From contig NZ_BONQ01000167.1 of assembly GCF_016862795.1 (NCBI RefSeq), positions 37,904 through 101,903 on the forward strand: DNA of 64,000 nt, given 5' to 3'. The notes below the pieces were generated by a model, which worked only from the letters and a program-made list of their open reading frames with translations, was not told the origin of the DNA and did no database searches. This DNA is from Dactylosporangium siamense. Lineage in GTDB: Bacteria; Actinomycetota; Actinomycetes; Mycobacteriales; Micromonosporaceae. Positions 1 to 8,141 of the stretch are shown in pieces. Positions within the stretch are counted from its first letter, which is position 1. The number at the start of each line of letters is the position of its first letter. Made by a program: the position numbers and the translations under genes.

Positions 1-543
1 GTCCTCGGCGAATACCTGACGGCGGACCAGATCCGTGCGCTGCCGTCCGACCCGGCCGCGCTGAAGCAGTGGCTGATCGGTGTCATCAAGAAGCAGAACC
101 TGCCGCGCAAGACCGACGTGGAGCTCGGCGAGTCGCTCTTCAACGGCGTGCACAACCTGCTGTTCCTCAACCCCATCACGCCGCAGGTCCGCGCCGCCGC
201 GTACCGGGTGCTCGCCGGGATGCCCGGCGTGACGTCGCTCGGCGCGGTGAAGGACGGCGTGGGCCGCAACGGCGTCGCCGTCGCCATCACCAGCAACGAC
301 ACGGCCGACGAGCAGCGCGCCGACTCGGGCGGGCCCTACGCGGTGAGCATCGTGTTCAGCCCCGACACCGGGGACACGCTCTCGTTCGAGACCCGGGTGC
401 TCAAGCCGGCCGACTACCTGTCGTGGGTGCCGAAGGGCGCGCTGTTCAGCTACCGGGCGGTGACCGACATGCGCTGGACGGACGACGAGCCGCCGGCCGC
501 GACCACGCCGTCCGTGGTCAAGCGCAGTGCGGGGGCCTGCTGA
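1..543 (+). CDS. C-terminal part of CU044_5270-like protein (partial)
   Basis: The frame is open from the first base and ends at TGA 541-543; the start lies outside the window. The visible 180 residues begin VLGEYLTADQIRALP and contain a beta-rich tail (FSYRAVTDMRW). This resembles the C-terminal half of the actinobacterial CU044_5270 family, membrane-anchored proteins of unknown function that usually sit beside an ECF sigma factor, although no such neighbour is visible here. The family assignment is from memory of the sequence pattern, so no function is offered. A strong hairpin follows the stop. Confidence 0.6.
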   Translation, partial: VLGEYLTADQIRALPSDPAALKQWLIGVIKKQNLPRKTDVELGESLFNGVHNLLFLNPITPQVRAAAYRVLAGMPGVTSLGAVKDGVGRNGVAVAITSNDTADEQRADSGGPYAVSIVFSPDTGDTLSFETRVLKPADYLSWVPKGALFSYRAVTDMRWTDDEPPAATTPSVVKRSAGAC

Positions 544-558
544 CGACCGGACCCGAGC

Positions 559-587
559 GGGGCGGGCACGCACGTCGTGCCCGCCCC
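559..587 (+). terminator. Hairpin terminator after the first gene
   Basis: A 12-bp perfect stem (GGGGCGGGCACG / CGTGCCCGCCCC) with a 5-nt loop begins 15 nt after the stop at 543 and is followed by a pyrimidine-rich CTTCTCGTC. It probably ends the upstream transcript and separates it from the STAND gene pair. Confidence 0.75.
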
Positions 588-750
588 CTTCTCGTCCCTC
601 AGCTGACGTCCGAACGCGGCGGTTCCGGACGGGGCCCACGGAAGGGGTAGCGGCACCCGGCCGTTCAGCCGTTCACCCGAGCGTGCGCGGAAACGCTACC
701 GTCGAATCACACGACGTGACACGGTGCCGGTCCGGGGACAAGGGGTGCAG

Positions 751-1188
751 ATGGGTGCGGAATGGCTGGTGCAGGTGGCGGCCGCCGGCGGATCGGCGTT
801 CGCTGGGGCGGCCGCCACCGACGCCTGGCGAACGGCGCGCGATGGTGTGGCGCGCCTGTTCGGGCGGGGCGGACCGGCCCGGCAGGAGGCCGTCGAGGAG
901 TTGGCCGACCGGACCGCGGCCGAGATCCAGAACGCGCCGGCCGATGCCCGCGAACAGGTGCGTGAGCAGTGGGCGCAGACCTGGCAGCAGCAGCTCGCGG
1001 CGCTCCTCGACGAGTATCCGGAGATCGGTGACGAGCTCCTGGCCTGGGCCGAGCAGTTGCGGGCGGAGTCGGCTGCGGCACAGGGACCGGCGACGATGAC
1101 GTTCAGCTCCTACGACAACTCGACGCAGGTCAATGTGCCGAATGGGTCGGTCACCATGCATCTGGGCGAGAACCGCCGTTCGCCGTGA
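751..1188 (+). CDS. Small helical protein with C-terminal amyloid-like motif
   Basis: A protein of 145 aa. ATG 751 is preferred over GTG 724 because AAGGGG lies just upstream of it. The N-terminus is Gly/Ala-rich (AAAGGSAFAGAAATDAW), followed by an acidic, Gln-rich helical region (about 45-115). The C-terminus carries DNSTQVNVPNGSVTM, polar and beta-prone. The next gene overlaps it by 4 nt (GTGA), so the two are translationally coupled, and that protein has the near-identical DNSTQIN at its N-terminus. I recall similar short proteins as hypothetical proteins in Streptomyces. My inference is a partner or effector of the STAND protein, signalling through prion-like templating. No catalytic domain is recognisable; the Gly/Ala segment could act on membranes but is not clearly transmembrane. 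Confidence 0.75.
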   Translation: MGAEWLVQVAAAGGSAFAGAAATDAWRTARDGVARLFGRGGPARQEAVEELADRTAAEIQNAPADAREQVREQWAQTWQQQLAALLDEYPEIGDELLAWAEQLRAESAAAQGPATMTFSSYDNSTQVNVPNGSVTMHLGENRRSP

Positions 1189-4100
1189 CCGGACAGGAAC
1201 GCGCCTCGTCTCCTGCCAGCCGGGTGTCGAGGGACAACTCCACGCAGATCAACGCCGAGATCGTCAATGTGCACAACGCGTCACCGGCGGACCCGCCGGG
1301 CAGATCGGCGCACAGCCCGGCGTGGATGCTCCCGATCCCGCGCCCGGCGCTGGTCGAGCGTGCGCAGGAGGCACAGCGGCTGCTCACGCTCGTCTGCGAG
1401 TCGGACCTCGGTCCGGGCGTGCCGATCGGGGTGCACGGCGGCAGCGGTTTCGGCAAGACGAGCCTTGTCATGTGGCTCTGCGCCGAGGAACTGGTCCGGG
1501 CGCGGTTCTCCGGTGGTCTGCTCTGGCTGATGCTCGGTGAGCCCGGACCGGCAGGTGTGCTCGCCGGGCAGATCAACGAGCTGATCGAGCAGCTCACGGG
1601 ATCGAGGCCGACCTTCGGCGACCCTGTCCAGGCCGGCTACCGCCTGGGCGAGGTGCTCGACACTCAGCCCGGCCCCGTGCTGCTGGTGCTGGACGACGTC
1701 TACGACCAGCAGCAGCTCCTGCCGTTCCGGATGGGTGGCCGATCATGCCTCCGGCTCGTGACCACCCGCCGGCGGTGGATCGTGCCGCCGGACTCGAGCG
1801 TCTGGGTGGACCGGATGAACCGTCGGCAGGCGACGGCGCTGCTCACCGTCGGCGTGGAAGGCGCACCGCCGGAGCTCGTCGAGCGCATTCTCGACGGCAC
1901 CGGCCACTGGCCGGCGTTGTTGGAGCTGGCGAACCGGGTGGTCGTGCGGCGGATCCGGCACGGCGTCACGGCCGAGACGGCGTTGCGCGACGTGGCGGAC
2001 CGGCTGGCCACCTCGGAGCCCGACATGTTCGCGCCCGGCGCTTTCGGACCGGACGATGTGAACGATCGAGGCCAGGCGATCGCTTCGGTGCTCCGGGCCG
2101 GGCTCGCGTTGTTGACCGAGGCGGACAACGACCGCCTCGAGGAACTCTCGATCTTCCCGGTCGACGTGGACATCCCGATCGCTGTGCTGGAGCTGCTGTG
2201 GGCGCAGACCGGTCGCCTGACCCGCGACCGCGTGCAGCTGCTGTGCTACCAGCTCGCCGATCTGTCGCTCGTGCTCTACTACCGCGCCGATCCCGGCACC
2301 ATCCGCCTGCACCGTGTCGTGCGCTCGTACATCGTCCACGTCACGGCTCCGGACCGGCGTCAGCGGCTGCACGGCCAGCTGCTCGCCGCGGCCGCCGCCA
2401 CGCTGCCGGCCGGGCAGCCACCCGCGTGGTGGGAGCTGCCGCCGCGCTACGACTACGTCGTCGCGCACCTGGCTGAGCATCTCACTGCCGCCGGGCGGCG
2501 GCCCGAGCTGGTCGCGACGGTCACCGACCTGCGATGGGTCCACGTCCGGCTCACCCGGCACGGCGCGACCGCCGTCGAGCGTGACCTTGACCGGGCCGGC
2601 ACCCCCGCCGCGATCGCGCTCGCCCGCGCTGTGCGCCAGAGTGCCCACCTCTTCACCCCGCTGGCACCGCCGGGATCGCTCGGCGCGGTGCTCGCCAGCC
2701 GGCTCGCCCGCCACGCGCAGACCGACGGGTTTGTCGAGAGCCTGCCCAGGCCACGCCTGGCGAACCGCTGGCCGCTCCCGGACCGCCCGCAGGCGGGGCT
2801 GGTCAGGACCCTGACCGGACATACCCGTGAGGTGGTCGCAGCGGCGGCCGCGCCGGACGGTGGTTGGCTCGCCACCGCCGGCCAGGACGGCGCCGTTCGC
2901 ATCTGGAACCCGGTCAGTGGCGAGCTCCGGTGCACACTCGCCCATGCCGCAACCGTGCTGGCGGTCGCGCCGGACGGCGCCTGGCTCGCCACCGCCGACC
3001 GCGGTGTACGAATCTGGGACCCGGTGACCGGGAGCCCACTGCATAAGCTCGTTGTCGGCCCGGGTCCGGTGCATGCGCTCGCCGTCGCGCCGGACGGCGC
3101 CTGGCTTGCCGCTGCCGGCCAGGACGGCACCACGAGCATCTGGGACACCCGGACCGGCGACTGCCGCCACGTCCTGGCCGGCCACACCGAGCGCGTCGAC
3201 GCGCTGGCCGCCGCGGCCGACGGCACCTGGCTCGCCACCGCCGGCTACGACCGGACGATCCGGCTCTGGGACCCTGCCACCGGTGCGGCGTTGCGCACAC
3301 TGACCGGCCACACCCATTGGGTGACCGCACTCGCGACCGCCGCCGACGGCAGTTGGCTCGCCTCGACGGGCCACGACGGCACCGTACGGGTATGGGACCC
3401 GACCTCCGGTGCGCTCGAACAGACGCTCACCAGGAACGAGGGACCGGTGGTCTCCCTGGCCGTCGTCCAGGCGGGAGCCGCCATCGCCGCCGGCGGCTGG
3501 GACGGGGCGATCCGGATCTGGGACCGGTTCACCGGCGAGTTGCTGCACACGCTGACCGGCCACGGCAGCTGGGTCAGCGCGCTCTGCACGCCGCGTGACG
3601 GCGGGTGGCTGGCGAGCGCCGCTCAGGACGGCACGGCCTACATCTGGGATCCCGTCACCGGCGCGCGGCACAACGCTCTCACCGGCCACACCAACTGGAT
3701 TCGGGCCGTCGCCGCGTCGGCGGACGGAGGCTGGGTCGCCACGGCCGGCCAGGACGGCACCGCGCGCATCTGGGATCCGGCCGCCGTCCCGGACGCTCGC
3801 ACCCCGGCCCGGCACACGGATGCCGTGACGACGCTGGCGGTCTCGCCGGACGGAGATTGGGTGGCATCGGCGGGACTTGATCGGATGGTCCGGATCTGGC
3901 AACCGGCGACCGGTGAGCCGATGCAGTTCACGGACGGGCAACCGGTGCTCGCCCTGGCCGTGGACCCGAACGGCGACTGGCTGGCCGCTGCCGGCCGCAA
4001 CGGGATGGACCTGTGGAATCCGCGGAAACCCGCGGAACGCCGGACGCTCGCCGGTGGCATCGGCCGGGTCCTTGCGATCGCCGTCGCGCCGGACGGCGGT

Positions 4101-4772
4101 TGGCTGGCCGCCGGCGACCAGGACGGCACCGTCGTCGTGTGGGACGCCCGCACCGGCAGGGATCCGCGCAGCTTCACCGCGCACCTCGGGCCGGTGGAGG
4201 TGCTCGCCGCCGCGCCGGACGGCCGGTGGCTCGCCACCGGTGGCCCGGACCACATCACCAATCTGTGGGACCCCCGCACGGGTGAACACGGTCATGCCCT
4301 CGCCACCGGTCGGGTGCGGGCGATCGCCTGGGCACCGCAAGAGCGCTGCCTGGCGGCCGCTGGGCAGCATGTCACCGTCTGGGACACCGATACCGGCGAA
4401 CGTCGCCACACGCTCATCGCGCACAAGGAGCCGGTCCGGGCGCTGGCCTTCGCGTCCGACGGCTCGTGGCTCGCCACCGGCGGCCAGGACGGGACCGTCC
4501 GCATCTGGGACGTCAGCACCGGTGCGTGCAGGCACGCCCTCACCGGCCACACCCACTGGGTCACCGCCCTGGCCACCGGACCGGGCGGGACCTGGCTGGC
4601 CAGCACCGGCTACGACGGCACGATCCGGATCTGGGATCCCGTCGCCGGCACACCGATGGCGGCCATCCGCGTCGACAGCCCGCTCGTCGCCTGCGCCTGG
4701 CTTCCCGGTGCCACCGTGATCTGCGCCGGGGGCACCGGTGGCGGCGTGTACGCGTTCGACCTGCTGCGCTGA
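1185..4772 (+). CDS. NB-ARC STAND ATPase with about 15 WD40 repeats
   Basis: A protein of 1195 aa starting at GTG 1185, which overlaps the preceding stop. The N-terminus holds DNSTQIN (residues 17-23) and a second hydrophobic/Asn stretch, EIVNVHN. The NTPase domain has a P-loop GGSGFGKTSL (about 85-94), Walker B VLLVLDDVYD (about 165-174) and a downstream LVTTRR sensor strand, then a winged-helix/helical region (about 280-530). From about 545 to the end there are roughly 15 WD40 units ending IWDP/VWDT/LWDP, enough for two seven-bladed propellers. This is the bacterial NLR-like layout: a short adaptor motif, an ATPase switch and a repeat sensor. The substrate is unknown. Several repeats are very alike, suggesting recent duplication. 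It faces a convergent operon three bases away with no terminator between them. Confidence 0.9.
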   Translation: MTGQERASSPASRVSRDNSTQINAEIVNVHNASPADPPGRSAHSPAWMLPIPRPALVERAQEAQRLLTLVCESDLGPGVPIGVHGGSGFGKTSLVMWLCAEELVRARFSGGLLWLMLGEPGPAGVLAGQINELIEQLTGSRPTFGDPVQAGYRLGEVLDTQPGPVLLVLDDVYDQQQLLPFRMGGRSCLRLVTTRRRWIVPPDSSVWVDRMNRRQATALLTVGVEGAPPELVERILDGTGHWPALLELANRVVVRRIRHGVTAETALRDVADRLATSEPDMFAPGAFGPDDVNDRGQAIASVLRAGLALLTEADNDRLEELSIFPVDVDIPIAVLELLWAQTGRLTRDRVQLLCYQLADLSLVLYYRADPGTIRLHRVVRSYIVHVTAPDRRQRLHGQLLAAAAATLPAGQPPAWWELPPRYDYVVAHLAEHLTAAGRRPELVATVTDLRWVHVRLTRHGATAVERDLDRAGTPAAIALARAVRQSAHLFTPLAPPGSLGAVLASRLARHAQTDGFVESLPRPRLANRWPLPDRPQAGLVRTLTGHTREVVAAAAAPDGGWLATAGQDGAVRIWNPVSGELRCTLAHAATVLAVAPDGAWLATADRGVRIWDPVTGSPLHKLVVGPGPVHALAVAPDGAWLAAAGQDGTTSIWDTRTGDCRHVLAGHTERVDALAAAADGTWLATAGYDRTIRLWDPATGAALRTLTGHTHWVTALATAADGSWLASTGHDGTVRVWDPTSGALEQTLTRNEGPVVSLAVVQAGAAIAAGGWDGAIRIWDRFTGELLHTLTGHGSWVSALCTPRDGGWLASAAQDGTAYIWDPVTGARHNALTGHTNWIRAVAASADGGWVATAGQDGTARIWDPAAVPDARTPARHTDAVTTLAVSPDGDWVASAGLDRMVRIWQPATGEPMQFTDGQPVLALAVDPNGDWLAAAGRNGMDLWNPRKPAERRTLAGGIGRVLAIAVAPDGGWLAAGDQDGTVVVWDARTGRDPRSFTAHLGPVEVLAAAPDGRWLATGGPDHITNLWDPRTGEHGHALATGRVRAIAWAPQERCLAAAGQHVTVWDTDTGERRHTLIAHKEPVRALAFASDGSWLATGGQDGTVRIWDVSTGACRHALTGHTHWVTALATGPGGTWLASTGYDGTIRIWDPVAGTPMAAIRVDSPLVACAWLPGATVICAGGTGGGVYAFDLLR

Positions 4773-4775
4773 TCG

Positions 4776-7700
4776 TCAGGGTTGATCGTCGAACGGTGCC
4801 CAGCCGATCGGTGGTTCGGCGTCGGTGCGGGCGGCCATGGCAACCGTGTACACGGCTCCGGGACGACGTGCAACGTCCTGGAGCGTCTCGGCACGCCAGT
4901 ATCGGGGGCCGCCGCGGTGCATGGCGATCCGGCCTCGTTCGTCGAGCGACACGACGTAGCGCGTGCGGATGTGGTCCGGCCGGTTGGCGAGGGGGAAGGA
5001 CCCGATGAGCCGATCAGGTTCGCCGGCTCGTCCACTCCAGTCAGGGAACCGGGCAAGGAGCCGATACGCACCGGTCGCCGATCGCGGCAACGGTGCGGAC
5101 AGCATGCCCGCGACCGGCGGGCTGTCCGGCTCATCGGTGTCGTGGAACCGCAGCCGCCGTCGCTCCGGGGCGTCCGGGCCGGCTGGCCGGGCCGCGAAGA
5201 CCACCTGACCGTCGTCCACGATCAGGTCGAACGGCAGGCTGTCCAGATCGACGATGCCGCCCGGGCGGTCGCTGAGAACCGCCGCTGTGCCGGACGGCAC
5301 GCAGTAGTGCGCATCGCCCTGACAGATGCGCAGGGTGGGCTCGAAGCGATCGTCAACCTCCAGTTGCACCATGACTCCGGTGGACGCCCCCGTGAACCAG
5401 ATCGCTGGATCCGGACTGAACCCTTCGACCGTGCGGGCGTGGTGCTCAAGGTGGAAGGTGCTCCACTGGACCGACAGCCCCGCGTCGATGGGCCGGTGAA
5501 CGGCGAACCGCGGCACGAGCGGGACCCAGGCGGATCGGACTCCCACGGTGTCGCCGTCGTCGAGCCGCTCAAGCTCGGTCTGCGCCTTGATGAGGCGTCG
5601 TGGAACCTGGCCCGGCAAGAGCTGATCAAGGCTCCAGGGCAGCACCCCGCCGAGCGTCCCGGTTTCCACGATGACCAGGTCGCGGCCGGCTGCGAGCAGG
5701 CTCGCCTCGCCCGGCTCCGCCCTGCCGCTCAGCGTCAGCGAGTACGCCCAGCAGGCGCCGATCGCGGCCGCCTGCTTGGCGTACTGATGCTCGACGGTGA
5801 TGACGGACGGCCGGAGCCGCGCCCGCGCTCCCGCGCGGTCGCGCCCTGTCATCTCGTCGACGACCATGCGCCGCAACAGCGGCATCCTGCTGCCCCGGCC
5901 GGACAGCACGACCCGGTCCAGCTGCTCGTCGGAGGCCGCCAGGGTGCTGTCCACCAGCCAGCTGGCGAGGGACGCGGCACGCTGCAGCACCGGCCGCGCC
6001 AGGGTGGCGAAGTCGTCGGCCCCGAGCCGGATGCCGGCCGGCGGCAACAGCACGGCGTGTCGCTGCCCCGAGCGCTCATCCAGCGCCGTCAGCAGCGCGA
6101 GGACCTCTTCGTGGGGCACGACGTAGTCCGACCGCAGCTCCGATCCCAGCTCGATCTTCGCCACCTCGGCGATGTCCCACAGCGCCTGGAACTCCGGCGT
6201 CGACACCTGCCGCGCGTCGACCACCGAGCGGGTCGGCAGTATCCGGTGCAGTGCCTCGGTCAGGTCCGCCGGTAGCCGCTCCGCGCTCGACCGGTCCAGC
6301 ACGAGCTGGCCCAGCCGGGCGTCACCCGCGTCCGGGATCACCTCCGCGACGAGGGCGCGCAGTCGCGAACGCTGAGGGCCGCTCCCATCGCCGCTGATCA
6401 TCGCGTCGACGATGACCGCCTTGAGCCAGTAGAACACCCGCAGCGTCAGATCGTCGCCGCCCAGGAACGGATAGCCGGTTGACGCGATGAGCCTCGGCCG
6501 GATGACGTAGGCACGTCCGTGCAGGGCGAGGTCCTGCCCCGGGCCGGTCCGCGACTCGTCCGTCACCGTGAGCTGGACGAGCGCCACGTCCGTCGTCCCG
6601 GCCCCGACGTCGAGCACCAGCATGTGCTGCTGCCATCGCGGCGGGTGCTCACCGACCCGGCGCGAGCGGCTGATGAACGACTCGACACCGAGGCCGGGGT
6701 CCCGGCCGCCGACCTCGCGGAGGAGGACGAAGAGGGCCACGGCCGTTCCTTCGTCGTAGGCCAGTGCGACATCCTCGGCGCCCAGGCAATGCCTGATCAG
6801 CGTGGTCAACCGCCGCCTGGCCCTGGGCGGCAGGGTGGTGGGATACGTGATCACCAGGTGGTCGATGCGCGCAGACGGATCCCGTTGGTCCGGGCGGGCG
6901 AAGTCCTCCGTGTGCCGCACCAGGTGCAGGTACGCGTGAGCGAGCAGGTCGTCCGTGGATGCCGGCCGGCCGTCCCGCCCGGTCAGCCCGGGCAACAGCC
7001 GCGGATTGAGCAGCTCGGTCCGGAGTCTGCGGTAGGTGCCGAAACCACGCCCGCCGAGCTCGATCTCCATCGGCCGGGCGGATGTCACCTTCGCCGCACT
7101 CGAAACCTCCGTGTCCACCCTCCCATCGCGGCGAAACTCGACCACGCGAAGGCTGTGGTCCTCGAACGCGGGGACCGCGAACGCGTCGTCATAGCAGGCC
7201 ATGAGTCGTGGGGCGAACCATCGACGCAGCTCGCCACTCGCGGCGTCGAGCAGTCCCTCGAACGCCACCGACACCGCGTCGCGCAACGAGTCCTCACCCA
7301 GATGCCCCGGCGCGGCCCGCGTGCTGAGCGCGCCGGCCAGTGCCGTCGCGTCGCGGACATCGATCCCGGGGACGGTCGCGGCGACCTCGTCGCACACGGC
7401 ACGGATGGCCGCCACCCATTCCGGACCAAGCTCCCGGGGAGCGTCGGCGCGCAGGAGCTCGGCCAGTCCGAGCCGGAGCGCGGCGGCCTGGCCGCCGTCG
7501 ATGGCACCGGCCCGCCACGTCCTCGTATCGAAGAGCACCGCCACGGCCGACGAGTTGCCGAGGTCGATGGCGGCGAAGCCGGGAAAGCTCCGGTCCCCCG
7601 CCGAGTGGGCACGCAGCGGTGCCGGCAGGGCGAGCCGCCGCGAGTCGAGGTCGCCGATGCGGCTGTCGGCCGGATGCAACGGCGTGCCGGGCGGCGTGAA

Positions 7701-8141
7701 CACCAACTCGACGTCGACCGGTTCGTCCCTCGACAACCCCGACGCGTCGATGAAACCGAACCGCCAGGTGACGACGGCGCGAACTGGCCGGACCCCGACC
7801 GCCGCGAAGGCGCGGTCCAGCAGATCGACCGGGATCCGCGCTCCGCGACTGATCTCCTGGCGATCGACCACCCATTCGTAACCGCGGGCGTCGGCGCCCC
7901 ACGCCTCCCGGACGAGACGGCCGAGGTCGCCGTCCTCGACGTCGGGAAACACCACGGCGCCGATGCGCGTCTCCCGGACAGTCAGCTGGGGCGCGCCGGG
8001 AGCCGTCTGCAGCGCCACCTCAGGCAGGACGTAGTGCCCGAATCGCTCATGCAGCTCGAAGCGGAGCGTCCCGACTTTCCTCGTGTGTGGATCCGGAGCG
8101 CCGTGCCCCGCGCCGGGCACGGTGAAGACCAGGCTGATCAT
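4776..8141 (-). CDS. Hsp70/actin-fold ATPase, SrfB-like
   Basis: A protein of 1121 aa. Three ASKHA signatures are visible: phosphate-1 AIDLGNSSAV (about 191-200), phosphate-2 VLDVGAGTTDVAL (about 507-520) and an adenosine-type VVLSGRGSRMP (about 740). The first 185 residues and the last 250 are beta-rich and not recognised. ATG 8141 overlaps the stop of the upstream GTPase gene by 4 nt, so the two proteins are co-produced. The length (about 1100 aa) and the partnership with a roughly 840-aa GTPase match the proteobacterial SrfB/SrfC pair. That family name is inferred from layout and motifs, not from a search. A chaperone-like or filament-forming ATPase working with the GTPase is plausible; the real function is unknown, even for SrfB. 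Confidence 0.75.
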   Translation of the reverse strand: MISLVFTVPGAGHGAPDPHTRKVGTLRFELHERFGHYVLPEVALQTAPGAPQLTVRETRIGAVVFPDVEDGDLGRLVREAWGADARGYEWVVDRQEISRGARIPVDLLDRAFAAVGVRPVRAVVTWRFGFIDASGLSRDEPVDVELVFTPPGTPLHPADSRIGDLDSRRLALPAPLRAHSAGDRSFPGFAAIDLGNSSAVAVLFDTRTWRAGAIDGGQAAALRLGLAELLRADAPRELGPEWVAAIRAVCDEVAATVPGIDVRDATALAGALSTRAAPGHLGEDSLRDAVSVAFEGLLDAASGELRRWFAPRLMACYDDAFAVPAFEDHSLRVVEFRRDGRVDTEVSSAAKVTSARPMEIELGGRGFGTYRRLRTELLNPRLLPGLTGRDGRPASTDDLLAHAYLHLVRHTEDFARPDQRDPSARIDHLVITYPTTLPPRARRRLTTLIRHCLGAEDVALAYDEGTAVALFVLLREVGGRDPGLGVESFISRSRRVGEHPPRWQQHMLVLDVGAGTTDVALVQLTVTDESRTGPGQDLALHGRAYVIRPRLIASTGYPFLGGDDLTLRVFYWLKAVIVDAMISGDGSGPQRSRLRALVAEVIPDAGDARLGQLVLDRSSAERLPADLTEALHRILPTRSVVDARQVSTPEFQALWDIAEVAKIELGSELRSDYVVPHEEVLALLTALDERSGQRHAVLLPPAGIRLGADDFATLARPVLQRAASLASWLVDSTLAASDEQLDRVVLSGRGSRMPLLRRMVVDEMTGRDRAGARARLRPSVITVEHQYAKQAAAIGACWAYSLTLSGRAEPGEASLLAAGRDLVIVETGTLGGVLPWSLDQLLPGQVPRRLIKAQTELERLDDGDTVGVRSAWVPLVPRFAVHRPIDAGLSVQWSTFHLEHHARTVEGFSPDPAIWFTGASTGVMVQLEVDDRFEPTLRICQGDAHYCVPSGTAAVLSDRPGGIVDLDSLPFDLIVDDGQVVFAARPAGPDAPERRRLRFHDTDEPDSPPVAGMLSAPLPRSATGAYRLLARFPDWSGRAGEPDRLIGSFPLANRPDHIRTRYVVSLDERGRIAMHRGGPRYWRAETLQDVARRPGAVYTVAMAARTDAEPPIGWAPFDDQP

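Noticed and set aside
1743..4556. A 937-codon open frame on the minus strand opposite the STAND gene
   Set aside because: It is a high-GC antisense shadow: no recognisable domain, Arg/Gly/Pro-heavy, while the opposite strand encodes clear P-loop and WD40 motifs.
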